Source: Ophiura sarsii | Taxonomy: Eukaryota; Echinodermata; Ophiuroidea; Amphilepidida; Ophiuridae | Length of the DNA: 64,000 nucleotides | Assembly: GCA_035610835.1 (NCBI GenBank) | Contig: CM069446.1 | Coordinates: 73,517,062-73,581,061, forward strand | Direction of reading: 5' to 3' | Shown: in pieces, positions 1 through 10,803 of the stretch | Numbering within the stretch: the stretch's first letter is position 1 | How the letters are laid out: every line of letters starts with the position of its first letter | Program-made: the position numbers and the translations under genes | The notes under the pieces: model-generated | Database searches by the model: none | The model's input: only the letters and a program-made list of their open reading frames with translations | What the model was told of the DNA's origin: nothing

Positions 1-518
1 CAGAGACAAATGAGAAATATAAACATTGGTATCCTAATGATATTCCATACGTCGCAGTTATATGACAACAGTAAACATGGTAACAGAATAAGTGCAACAA
101 CTGCGACAGACAGAACTTCTTTGAATGAGTATTTCCAGAAGTATTGGTTGTAGTAAGCGAACTCCCCAACAACACTCCGGACAATATACCAACTCAGTGC
201 TTCCTTGTATTCAACCGAAGCATCGATTTTCTTCTCTTGCCATTTCTTGTCAACGGTTTTGATATGACACATCTTCTTCTTGATACCATCTGTTGGTGGT
301 TCATTCTGGTTAAAGTCTTCCCCTATCAGATTATTACGGAGACTCGTTTTGCCTGCTCGAGCATCACCCAATATATCAACTGTGCATCGGCGGGACGGAC
401 ATTCACCAATGTCCTTGCCTATTTCTGCCCAAGGTAATGCATTTTCGGTGCTTAATGTGCTTGTAACACCAACACATTGCTTCTTTATCATTTTTATGTC
501 GCTAAACAACAGCCCCAT
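1..518 (-). CDS. ROCO-A: Roc-COR GTPase with membrane insert, N-terminal part (runs off window start)
   Basis: This is the 5' part of the large coding exon of a fourth ROCO paralogue on the minus strand; the rest lies outside the window. Translation from the ATG at 518-516 stays open to base 1 (about 172 codons). It contains the P-loop GDARAGKT, the switch-I-like PPTDGI, the WQEKKIDASVEY strand and the start of the hydrophobic membrane segment. The same order is seen in ROCO-C and ROCO-D. The ATG follows a splice acceptor (exon starts at 541) and sits in the shared context ACCATGG. Compared with copies C and D there are two extra bases just upstream of this ATG, so the upstream frame is not conserved, which supports this start. 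There is a small in-frame insertion near residue 10. GTPase signalling at a membrane is inferred. Whether the full copy is functional cannot be judged here. Confidence 0.8.
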   Translation of the reverse strand, partial: MGLLFSDIKMIKKQCVGVTSTLSTENALPWAEIGKDIGECPSRRCTVDILGDARAGKTSLRNNLIGEDFNQNEPPTDGIKKKMCHIKTVDKKWQEKKIDASVEYKEALSWYIVRSVVGEFAYYNQYFWKYSFKEVLSVAVVALILLPCLLLSYNCDVWNIIRIPMFIFLICL

Positions 519-689
519 GGTTCGTAATGTGATCCAAATGTCTGTAGAAAGAATATTATTTTTATGTGAACAAAATAAGAACACGTGGTTTGGTTTTGTG
601 TATGCAATTTATAAATAAAATCTATGGAAAGGGATTTTCTTGTCTTTTCCTATAAATACACCAACGCACATTGGGCCAGTTTCGACTTG

Positions 690-1203
690 TTTAATTATTT
701 AAAAATACATCCTATGTCTATTTGTTTTACAAATGGGCTGTTAGTAAGCCCTGTCAGTCCGCTATCAAAATGCACTTTATCCCATTGAATGTTACCACCT
801 AACAACCGAGATATGATCAATTCAGTAATAAGAGTGTGAATCCCACTTTGGCCACTTTTGAATAAGAATATGACTTTCAACTGAAACAAATCCTGCCTTT
901 GTAATTCCGATGATGAGTTTAGGATATGTCATTGTATTGTTAAAAATGCCGTCTAAAATTCAAATATTTTATGGAATGTCATGGATAATATGAAAAGAAT
1001 AAATCTGTTGCTTCCCAGAAACCATTGAGGCAGGTCGCATTACCCTGTCCGATCAACCTTGCACTCCCATGGTTCCCTTCGTTGTCCGGAATTAACTGGT
1101 TAAAACATGAATCGATAGTAAAACAAAACACACCATTGGCGATCTTTAAAAATATTTTTCATGGTAAAAAATCACATGGAACACTTTTTTGACACACACT
1201 GTA
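690..1203. mobile_element. Mariner-type MITE remnant in ROCO-A intron 1
   Basis: This stretch matches the complete element at 59165-59714 in the equivalent intron of ROCO-D. The right end retains the terminal motif CACTTTTTTGACACACACTG. The left terminal repeat is lost. No coding capacity is seen. Confidence 0.6.
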
Positions 1204-1267
1204 TTGACCTACATCGGTTATGAACCATAATCAATTTTCAAAATGAGCCCTCAATCCGACAATCCGA

Positions 1268-1378
1268 CAAAAAGTTGAGTAGGGGGACACACAACATGCA
1301 CGGGGACACACTGCATGTACGGGTTAACACATCATGCACGGGGACACACATCATGCACGGGGACACACATCGTGTATA
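1268..1378. repeat. Short seed of the 19-bp 'CATGCACGGGGACACA' satellite
   Basis: About five degenerate copies of a 19-bp unit (core CATGCACGGGGACACAC) occur here. The same unit, in reverse orientation, forms the large array at 20118-20465. A two-copy seed is in the matching intron position of ROCO-D at 59832-59870. Confidence 0.75.
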
Positions 1379-1870
1379 GTAGAGGAAAAATCAGTCTCAG
1401 GAGGCCTTATTTTAAAAGTAACCTGACCACAAACTGAAAAATGATAATAAATATTCTATTGATTATTATTTTGGTTACCATAGCAACCAAAAAGCTTTTA
1501 TTGGTTATTTGTAATAGAAATCTAAGAGTTCAACTGAAAGTTTTTAGTATTTTATCAAAAAGTGTCACTAATCACAAAATATAAATGGTTTTCTGCAATA
1601 AAATATACCCTCTTTACGATTTTACACATTTAAAAAAAAAAATGCAAATTTCCAAATTTGTCATTAAAAATAAAAAGGATGAAATGCTCAATTTAGTATT
1701 GTTCATCCAGTAAATACCGAAGTACGCCAATCCAGTCACAGGCAAAAATCAAAAGAGTATGGTGTGAGCAACATATGGCCAAATGTGGTGCTTTTGGAAG
1801 AATGTGAACCGAATATCCCTAAGCCCCCCAACTCAAATTGCGATCTTCAACTAAAGCATGCGCATTCAGG

Positions 1871-4800
1871 GGGCACAGCACTAAATAAACCGGCCATTGG
1901 ATTACGTGTAAAATAGAGCTAAAAGAGTCGCGATTTTGGGGCCCTAGTAACTCTTTTTGGAATGTCTCGAATGCTTCATTCTAATAAACAAATATTAAAA
2001 TTTCATAAAATCGTCAAGAACAGATACGCCTTCCAATTAGATTTACGATATGATCATTTAAGCAGCGCCCTCCTATTTTCAGCCCGGACGCTCGTCTTAA
2101 TTCTGACCGCCTCCGAGCACGTGTGTTCATCCACCTGATAATTTTTCGGTACAATCGAAAATCATCATTTTGCAATATCCTGAGCAAAGAACAAGAAATT
2201 ATCTTTCATTTTAATTATATAATGCTACCCTCACCCCCAATTTATCACAAAACCGAGTTTTGTTTTTGCCGGAACTAACTACCATACACAAAACGAGGAG
2301 TGATTTAGTGCTGTGCGCCCTTTTATAACACACAATAAAATAAAAATATTTTGCATATTTTTGTCATTTTTGTAAACACCAAGTAATATCAAGAAAAACT
2401 GTCGATATAGTTAATTAAAATACCACATCTAACAAAAGTTATGTTACATAAGGCATGATACTCAATTTCAAATTTTCGTATTTAGGTCTATTTGAAGCCA
2501 TTTTGCAGTATTTAGGAGGTTTTTAAAATCACTTCCATTGATTATTACATGTTGATGAGACTATTTATGTTTCAAATTAGGTTAAACGATTGTATATACG
2601 ATGTTTTGAAACTCAATGAACAATGAACAATGATTACGCAATGACGTGCTCACTCTACATTAAATCTGAGATACAAATGTGGAAATTGTAGGCCCAAATT
2701 GCCGAATTTTAGGGGTATGGGTGAAAAACGTTTCAATTTTGAAATAATAATAGGCCTAAATTGTCTTTTTATCTGTCACGCATAATGTATCGTATATCAG
2801 GTAAACTCACAATGTAATTTGGTTTGGGTTATATCCTCTAGGGAATTTCCCAGGGTACTATTATTGACATGTTGATTTTTTGTCTTAATTTAGGCCAAAC
2901 ATAAACCTGGTCACCCCCCCCCCCCCCCCCCCCCCCCCCTCGATATGATTTGATATCAATGACACATAATTTTTAAAAAACAATATATTAACTTTAATTG
3001 TTAAACCCCTGATTGATAAAACAAGCTTAAATATGTAGGTCTATAATCGAATAAACATGGCGAGGGGATCCATTATTGCGAGTAAAATCAAAACAAGCAA
3101 ATTTGTGATAATATATATGATGCTCTTCAATCGTTTTTGCTCCCAAATCGTAAGCAAATTTGGTCGTGTTCATGATATGAATGCATGGCACGGCCAGATA
3201 TATACTTTTCGCGGAAATTCATATCAAATTACCTCTTTTATAGATTCAAAATCAATGCAAATCGACATAATCCGAGTTTCACCACTGCATGTTACAGGGG
3301 GCACAGCAATAAATAACCCGCCCATTGGATTGCGTGTAAAATAGAGCTAAAAGTGCCGCGATTTTGGGGCCTTCGTAACTCATTTTGGAATGTCTCGAAT
3401 GCTTCATTCTAATAAACAAATATTAAAATTTCATAAAATCGTCAAGAACAGGTACGCCTTCCAATTAGATTTACAATATGATCGTTTAAACAGCGCCACC
3501 CCTATTTTCAAACCGGACGCTCGCCTTCTGACTGCCTCCGAGCACGTGTGTTCATCCACCTGATACATTTTCGGTACAATCGAAAATCATTATTTTGCAA
3601 TATCCTGAGCAAAGTACAAGAGATTATCTTTCATTTTAATTATATGAATGCTACCCTCACGCCAAACTAATTCCCCAAAGGACCCCAATTTATCACAAAA
3701 CCGAGTTTTGTTTTTGCCGGAACTTACTACCATTACACAAATCGAGGAGTGATTTAGTGCTGTGCGCCCTTTTATGACACACAATAAAATTTAAAAAAAT
3801 GCGTTTTTGTGTCATTTTTGTTAACACCAAGTAATATCAAGAAAACTGTCGATACAGTTAATTATAATACCACATCTAACAAAAGTTATGTTAATTAAGG
3901 CATGATACTCAATTTTTAATTTTTAGAATTTTTGACTATTTGAAGCCATTTTGCAGAATTTCGGAGGTTTTTAAAATCACTTTCATTGGTCATGACATGT
4001 TGATGAGACTATTTATGTTTCAAATTATGTTAAACGTTTATATATACGATGTTTTAAAAACTCAATGAACAATGAAAATTATTACGCAATGACGTGCTCA
4101 CCCTATTATATTAAACCTGAGATACAAATGTGGAAATTGTAGGCCCAAAATGCCGAATTTTAGGGGTATGGGTGAAAAACGTTTCAATTTTGAAATAATA
4201 ATAGGCCTAAATTGTCTTTTTATCTGTAACGCATAATGTATCGTATATCAGGTAAACTCACAATGTAATTTGGTTTGGGTTATATCCTCTAGGGAATTGC
4301 CCAGGGTACTGTTCATGACATGTTGATACTTTGAAAGCCCCATTTTTGTCTCAATTTAGGCCAAACCTAACCCCCCCCCCCCCCCCCCCCCCCCGATATG
4401 ATTTGATATCAATGACACATGGGTTTTAAAAACCAAATTACATTGTGCGGTTACCTGATGATACATTATGCGTGAGATAAAAAGACAATTTAGGCCTATT
4501 CTTATTTCAAAATTGAAACGTTTTTTGCGTAATCAGTTTTATGGTTCATTGGGTTTTTAAAACATCGCATATATATACTTTTAACACAATATGAAACAAA
4601 AATAGTCTCATTAACATCTTATGATCAATGAAAGAGATTTTAAAAACTTAGAAAATTCTGCAAAATGGCCTTAAAGTGCCCAACATTCGAACATTAGAAA
4701 TTGAGTATCGATGCGTTAAGTAACATAACTTTAGTTAGAGGTGGTATTTAAATTATATACTATATTGACAATTTATCTCGATATTACTTGGTGTTAACAT

Positions 4801-5316
4801 AAATGCCGAAAAAAAAATTTTTTAAATTTTTATTGTGTGTTATAAGGGAGCACAGCACTAAATCACTCCTCGTTTTGTGTAATGGTAGTAAGATCCGGCA
4901 AAAAAAACAAACAAACAATTTTGTCATTAATGGGGTCCTTTGGGAATCAGTTTGGCGTGAGGGTAGCATTTCATAATTAAAATGAAAGATAATCTCTTGT
5001 ACTTTGATTAGGATATTCAAAATATTGAATTTCGATTGTACCGAAAATTCATCACGTGGATGAACACTCGTGCTCGGAGGTGGTTAGAAGGCGAGCGTCC
5101 GGGATGAAAATAGCGGTGGCGCTGTTTAAATAATCGTATCGTAAATGTAATTGGAAGTGTAACACCACTTCGATTTTATAAAATTTTAATGTTTGTTTAT
5201 TAGAATAAAGCATTCGAGACATTCCAAAAATGGTTACTAAGAGCCCAAAATCGTGACACTTTTAGCCCTATTTTACATGTAATCCAATGGGCGGTTTATT
5301 TAGTGCTGTGCCTACT
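1871..5316. mobile_element. Large foldback/TIR element inserted in ROCO-A intron 1
   Basis: The left end (GGCACAGCACTAAATAAACC) and the reverse complement of the right end match for hundreds of bases. The same roughly 1.05-kb module occurs three times: direct copies start at about 1871 and 3297, each running into a poly-C tract (2913-2939 and 4371-4394), and an inverted copy spans about 4420-5316. The equivalent intron of ROCO-D (around 60391) lacks the whole block, so it acts as an empty site. I see no transposase ORF; short ORFs inside are not conserved between modules. It is best read as a non-autonomous element with long inverted arms and a nested or duplicated arm. The superfamily is uncertain; the GGCACAG-type ends would fit hAT but the target duplication is not clear. 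Confidence 0.75.
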
Positions 5317-5387
5317 AAAGGTCTATTATTATTAAAACATCACCATTAAATCTAATTGATTTGTTATCTACATATTACAGTACTTAC

Positions 5388-5745
5388 CTTCTGAATGATG
5401 GCTGTGACTCTAAGAAGATCGAGGTATTGAAGTATGGCCACAAATAGAGTGTTTGTTATACAGGAATCAAATACAACGACAAGCAATGAACGGAAACCTA
5501 TTCTCAGAGCTTGGGAATTCCCAAGTTCTTGTCGACGTGGCACTATCTAGTCTCAACATTAAACTTCACTTCATACTTCAATAATATACAATTTGGCTAT
5601 TTAACCAGTACGTTGACGTTCGGACTGAGGCTGTATCGAAACCTTTTTTGATGGGAATTCCCGTTCATGCAATCACCAGCTGCACAATTGTTCCTACGGT
5701 TGACTACCACTGTATTGCTAAAAAAAAACCACATCAGTGAAAGCA
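5388..5745 (-). other. ROCO-A exon 1, probable 5' UTR (non-coding)
   Basis: This segment is shared in the same gene-relative position by copies C (to 16733) and D (from 60467). Its 3' boundary is a splice donor (AAG then GTAAGTACTG on the minus strand). No reading frame is conserved among the three copies, so it is probably untranslated. It would splice to the acceptor just upstream of 541. The 5' end is not defined. Confidence 0.5.
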
Positions 5746-6094
5746 GATATTAGGTGTGACTCATGCATGGGGCCGAAGTCAATTTACCAGTGAATCGAAT
5801 CGATTTAGAATTTTCTGCTGTCATCGGAAAAACCCCGATGATGCGAGTGACGTCATTTAATGAGCGGCGCCCTTCACGAATTAGCTCATTAGCATAATTT
5901 ATGTCCGTGAAATGTATCACGCAGTTTGATAAGTGTGGGGCGGGGGAGCAATCAAATAGTGCTGTACCCTCGTTTAACTTGCTTATTATAGTGTTATAAC
6001 TTATTTCACCGTATACCTTGTATCTGAGGCAAATATTTGTTTCTGATTTCATCCAACAAAAGGTATAACTTGAATAATAAAATTGCATCATGAA
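5746..6094. other. Upstream flank of ROCO-A exon 1, no gene seen
   Basis: The segment partly matches 16170-16340 upstream of ROCO-C exon 1, including a shared ATGCATGAGTCA element that contains an AP-1-like TGAGTCA. A minus-strand ORF of 113 codons runs through it, but the frame is not kept in the other copies. I call no gene. Confidence 0.4.
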
Positions 6095-6912
6095 ATATGT
6101 TATGTTTTGTGTTGTGTTCAGAAATAAAGCACCCGAAAGAATCTAGTTCTTAGGTTTATATTATTTTCAATCGATTTCTTATGTTTTATATTATTTTTAT
6201 TATATTTCTTATGTTTTATATTACATGTATTTTTATTATATTTCTTATGTTTTATATTATTTGTTGTGCTTTTTGTTGCGTTTGAAAGTAAAGCGCCCCC
6301 AAAAATCTAGTTTTTATGTTTTATATTATTTTTATTATATTTCTTATGTTTTATATTATTTGTTGTGTTTTGTGTTGTGTTTTGAAAATAAAGCGCCTCC
6401 AATATCTAGTTCTTATATTTTATATTATTTTCCATCTATTTCCTATATTTTATATTATTTGTTGTGTTTTGGGATGTTTTAAAATATTGGCATTTCAATT
6501 CTTGTTTATATTTTTTGTTGTGTTTTGTGTTGTATTTGGAAATACAGCCCCCGAACAATCTAGTTCTTATGTTTTATATTATTTGTTGTATATATTTTGT
6601 GTTGTGTTCAGAATAGAGCACCCGAAAGAATCTAGTTCTTATGTTTTATATTATTTTTTATCTAGTTCTTATGTTTTAAATGTGTTGTATCTGGAAATGA
6701 AGCACCCGAAAAGTCAAGTTCTTATCTTTTATATTATTTTCAATCGATTTCTTATGTTTTATATTATTTGTTGCGTTTTGTGTTGTGTTTGGAAATAAAG
6801 CATCCCAAAATATCTGGTTCTTGTGTTCTATATTATTTTCATATTACTTCTTATGGTTTATATTATTTGTTGTGTTTTGTGTAGTGTTCAGAAATAGCAC
6901 CCCAACAAATAT
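6095..6912 (+). repeat. AT-rich tandem array upstream of ROCO-A
   Basis: Irregular repeats of roughly 60-100 bp are built from the words CTAGTTCTTATGTTTTATAT, TTGTTGTGTTTTGTGTTGTG and AAATAAAGCACCCGAAA. The array resumes at 8396-8520 after an inserted element. Equivalent arrays lie upstream of ROCO-C (14590-16165, opposite strand) and ROCO-D (61085-62395). The long ORFs here are simple-sequence artefacts. Confidence 0.85.
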
Positions 6913-6915
6913 TTA

Positions 6916-8392
6916 CGAGGGTCATTCAATAAGTTTTACCTCCTACCTCATAACTTTGCTATTATTTAAGCCAGTCGTATGAAATATTCCACAATTGTAG
7001 CTGTGAATCTCAGCTACAAATTCATAGTAAACTGGTCTGAGTACTGTTTGTACTTCTCTGGAGATGCTGTGAAAACCAATGGTCCATCTAGTGCCACGGA
7101 AATGGATAAAAATAGGGCCAAATGTCTCCTAAGTGCTATTCATTTGGCCAATTCTAAGAGACAAAACGTACCTATAGGTCAATTAAAACCGTTCTAAATT
7201 ACAGATATCTCTTGTGAACAGACTATAAAAAAATAAAAGTCACTGATAACAGCTTTTTGTTTTAACCCTATCCCAGAGAACCGCTGAAAACGTTATATTT
7301 GCTTTTCTAAAGAACTAATAGATCTTCAATATACAGGACTAAATAGAGGGATTACAAGTATATATAAGTGATTATTTTCTACCACTAACTACCTGATTAA
7401 TTATTATAAAGGTAACATACGTAAAACTCATAAAATGACAACCATGTTAAGATTTAACATCCAAGGTATCACTGTGACTTGACTTGTAACAACGAAGATT
7501 TGATTGAATAGCAGTATTCCAGTATGCTAAAGGCGAGCAATACATTCGAGTTGATATTATACTATTTGTAAGACCACAAAGGTTAATATTGCCAACCATC
7601 GAATCTATACGTGATAATATAGTATTATATTCAAAAATCATCCATTGTTTTCTGTTTTCAGTATTTAAATCGTACTATTATATCTAATCATACAATACGG
7701 AGAGAAAACCTAAAAAACATATATTTATTGTTAGTGTAATTTTCCGTGTCCGTTGTCCAAAATCTCTCACTGGCTTTGAATGCATCATAACAAAAGTAAA
7801 ACAGATATCAGTTATCATTTACTATATGTGTATCTAGACTGGGTCCCCGCGTCCCTCTATATGGCCGCCATCTTTAAAAATGGCGGACCAAATATAGGGA
7901 CTGGGAAAATTGTACGCCCAAAAAGTGTGCATCTACTCGTGGAATTCCACGAGTATTTTGCATATATGAATATTCATACCAATACCGAGCATGCGCATTT
8001 GCACACAGCAACAACAGAAATAGCATCCGATTGGTCCAATTTAAAGGAAGTGCATCGAACGATCGTCACGCTGCGTCCCGCGGGAGGAAAACGTGCGCCC
8101 TATCGCGCCACGCTGTGTACAACGCCGCGTGAAACTACCGGCGCACTGGTGCGTGAATAAGCTGATGTTTATTCACGAGTTTATCAGCGCACACTCTTAG
8201 AACTGCATTTTTTCCAGTCTTCACATTTGAGCACCCTCGCAGGGGCCGTGTGGAAAATCGGGAAGACGGGATGATCCAGTCTAATGTGTATCTAGGATTC
8301 AGAGCTATAATCATGACATATGTAATGAGGCTGACATTCATATTATTAACAATGTTATGAGTGAGGAGGTAGAACTTATTGAATAGCCCTCG
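6916..8392. mobile_element. Mariner-like TIR element (about 1.5 kb) inside the array
   Basis: The terminal inverted repeats start CGAGGG and share about 45 bp, including CATTCAATAAGTT and ACCTCCT. The left end follows a TA; the right end is followed by CA (a possible mutated TA). The AT-rich array continues on both sides, so the element interrupts it. The interior has no transposase signature: the ORFs at 6979-7197 and 7780-8160 show no D,D(34-35)D motif. A related single end lies at 27690-27744. This is a non-autonomous Tc1/mariner-type element. Confidence 0.65.
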
Positions 8393-8395
8393 CAT

Positions 8396-8520
8396 TTATT
8401 ATGTTTCATATTATTTTTTATTCTTATTCTTAAGTTTTTATATTGTTTGTTGTGTTTTGTGTTGTGTTCAGAAATAAAAGCGCCCGAAAAAATCTAGTTC
8501 TTATGTTTTATATACGATGA
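8396..8520 (+). repeat. Continuation of the ROCO-A upstream AT-rich array
   Basis: This has the same words as 6095-6912 and is separated from it only by the inserted mariner-like element. Confidence 0.75.
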
Positions 8521-8690
8521 AGCGCATAGGTGAGGGCGTGAACCCCATTCGGCGATTGGTTGAAAACAGATTTATTGTTTCATATGGCTTTGTGCTTTTG
8601 AATTCCGTTTGATAGCCATTATAAATAAAGGCGGCCTCTTGCATGGCATGGTGACGTCCGCAAATTTAAATCTTCGGTCTTGTCAAACAT
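8512..8690. repeat. Dispersed repeat shared with 34260-34480
   Basis: The segments share long stretches such as GCGATTGGTTGAAAACAGAT and CCATTATAAATA, ending in GGTCTTGTCA. At 34.5 kb the same sequence runs into a P-loop-encoding fragment; here it runs into a short inverted piece of the AT-rich array (8690-8740). Confidence 0.6.
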
Positions 8691-8920
8691 AAAGAACTAG
8701 ATTTATTGGGGTGCTATTTCTGAACACAACACAAAACGTGCTCAATTTATTTTCCGAGGTTTGGGTTTTCACATAAAACGTAGTGCTACATGCTGGCTAC
8801 CACCTAAATTAATTTGCAATAGATTCATGAATTTGAGAGTTTGTATAATTTCGATGTAGATAATATCAAAATCAACCAAATTCATCTATATGGCTACAGA
8901 TGGCTTATTTCATTTGATAT

Positions 8921-9505
8921 CTACACTCCCTGACACTCCTATATGCTCGTCTGGTGACGTGATTGGTGTCTACACCCCTGACATTCCTATTATGCTCGTC
9001 TGGTGTCTACACCCCTGACACTCCTATATGCTCGTCTGGTGACGTGATTGGTGTCTACACCCCTGACACTCCTATTATGCTCGTCTGGTGTCTACACCCC
9101 TGACACTCCTATATGCTCGTCTGGTGACGTGATTGGTGTCTACACCCCTGACACTCCTATTATGCTCGTCTGGTGTCTACACCCCTGACACTCCTATATG
9201 CTCGTCTGGTGACGTGATTGGTGTCTACACCCCTGACACTCCTATTATGCTCGTCTGGTGTCTACACCCCTGACACTCCTATATGCTCGTCTGGTGACGT
9301 GATTGGTGTCTACACCCCTGACACTCCTATTATGCTCGTCTGGTGTCTACACCCCTGACACTCCTATATGCTCGTCTGGTGACGTGATTGGTGTCTACAC
9401 CCCTGACACTCCTATTATGCTCGTCTGGTGTCTACACCCCTGACACTCCTATTATGCTCGTCTGGTGTCTACACCCCTGACACTCCTATATGCTCGTCTG
9501 GTGAT
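8921..9505. repeat. 85-bp minisatellite (48+37 bp dimer)
   Basis: About six units of a composite repeat occur here. Each has a 48-bp half containing CTATATGCTCGTCTGGTGAC and a 37-bp half containing CTATTATGCTCGTCTG, both with ACACCCCTGACACTC. The paralogous segment at 48317-48380 has only one copy, so the expansion is specific to this duplicon. Confidence 0.9.
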
Positions 9506-10104
9506 GGGTTTGGTGTCCAACCAATGACCTTGTCAAAGTGAAAAACCTTTTTTGTTTTGGTGTTATTTTTGTTTCGATTTGACAGATTTTCACAATTATG
9601 GTCCAATAATTCTTCGTACCAGTTATCTTTTGGTCCTCATGTATTATTTATTCGAATAAACCAGAACTATATAATTATATACATGTACAATAATCTGCTA
9701 CAACATTGAATCAAACAAAATCATATTTTATTTCTATTCTGTCACTACTTTTATAAATGTTTATACACAAAATTATTCAGGGTACTTATATTACTCTACT
9801 GTTGTCGGCAAACCTATATTATTTGCTAGTCTGTGTAAATAACAACTCGTTCCAATATTATATATGATTAGTTAGTTCATTATACACGATTTTCCGGGCT
9901 GTGAAGAAAATGATTCTCTTCCTGAAGCACGCTTGTACACGGCTGGAAATCCAACGTTCTCCTAAATTCACGCTACACGTGAGAAAGGATAATATTTATC
10001 CCCTCCCAAAAAAGCAAGCGCTAAGAAAACAAAGAAAACCTGTTCTATTGCGGATTTTCTTGAGTTCTCAGGTAGGGTCGGTCGGCCGGTCGGATTGTAT
10101 TGTA
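9506..10104. other. Duplicon segment (empty sites for insertions at 48.5 and 52.6 kb)
   Basis: The sequence is collinear with 48400-48549, then 52236-52570, then 52946-53013. It therefore shows the pre-insertion state for the MITE-plus-LINE at 48550-52235 and for the small foldback at 52571-52945. No coding potential is recognised; the 9901-10206 ORF is not conserved in the paralogue. Confidence 0.7.
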
Positions 10105-10440
10105 CAGGGTGTGTCAATAAAAGTGTCCCATGGGGAAAATAAGCCATATATATGTCTTCTATCAAAATACACTTTATCCCATTTAATTTCACCACCTAGC
10201 TGCTGAGATAGTGATGAATTTACAAGAGTTACTATTTGAACAAGAATTGGACTTTCAATTGATTCCAATGATGATATTGATGATATGTCAATGTAATTGT
10301 TTAGAATGCCCTAAAATTCAAAATATTATGTGGTTTGCCATGGATAATATGGATGAAAATAAATTTTCTGCTCAAATTCAACTAATTATTCGGGTAACTA
10401 TTATAATTTATTAGGTAGATTATTATTGATTTTGTTTATG
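10105..10440. mobile_element. Mariner-type MITE, 5' part
   Basis: It starts after TA with CAGGGTGTGTCAATAAAAGT, a typical Tc1/mariner MITE end, and its interior matches 53916-54290 and 59165-59500. The right end is not found, so it is probably truncated. Confidence 0.65.
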
Positions 10441-10730
10441 CTCAATTGTACACTGAATGATGATTGTAATAATTGAGCTCTCTGCAAATGAAAAATGGCC
10501 AAAGCTTGATTTGACATGCCTGATGAGATGTGTCATAATTTGATAATAAAAGCCCTAAAATGGATAGAAAAACATGTACACATAGCCCTATACACAACAC
10601 CTCCATTTTCGTATGCACTCCATCATGGCTACGGTGCCCAGTACTCTAATAACTGTTTAACCCTAACACTCCCGGTGGATTTTCCAACGAAATTTTTTTC
10701 AAGCAAAAAAAGCACACACAACAAGAGGTG
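10441..10730. other. Duplicon 3' flank of ROCO-B, no gene seen
   Basis: The sequence partly matches 54280-54360 next to ROCO-D. Nothing else is recognised. Confidence 0.4.
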
Positions 10731-10803
10731 CCACGCCCCGGGGTTTGAACCCACGACCTCTCGGTTTGAAGTCGAACGCTCTACCAACTGAGCCACGGGA
10801 GAA
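10731..10803 (-). mobile_element. tRNA-derived SINE head
   Basis: The minus strand reads as a tRNA with an A box (TGGCTCAGTTGG) and a B box (GGGTTCAAACCCC). D, anticodon and T arms are mostly pairable. The seven-base anticodon loop CTTCAAA would give anticodon TCA. The acceptor stem pairs poorly, so this is a tRNA-derived SINE or pseudo-tRNA, not a working tRNA gene. It lies in the 3' flank of ROCO-B. Confidence 0.6.

Noticed and set aside
5750..6091. 113-codon minus-strand ORF upstream of ROCO-A exon 1
   Set aside because: The homologous region in ROCO-C does not keep the frame, and no domain is recognised.
6225..6982. Tyr/Phe/Ile-rich ORFs in the AT-rich array (also 15562-15876 and 61224-61882)
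   Set aside because: These are translations of irregular AT-rich repeats; they occur in several frames without conserved protein sequence.
7780..8160. 126-codon ORF inside the mariner-like element
   Set aside because: There is no transposase motif or other domain. Its locally higher GC content makes chance openness likely.
8921..9505. CRISPR-like regular array
   Set aside because: The units are contiguous and nearly identical with no unique spacers, and the genome is eukaryotic; it is a minisatellite.
10731..10803. Functional tRNA gene
   Set aside because: The acceptor stem has several mismatches, and the sequence sits in repeat-rich DNA as expected for a SINE.
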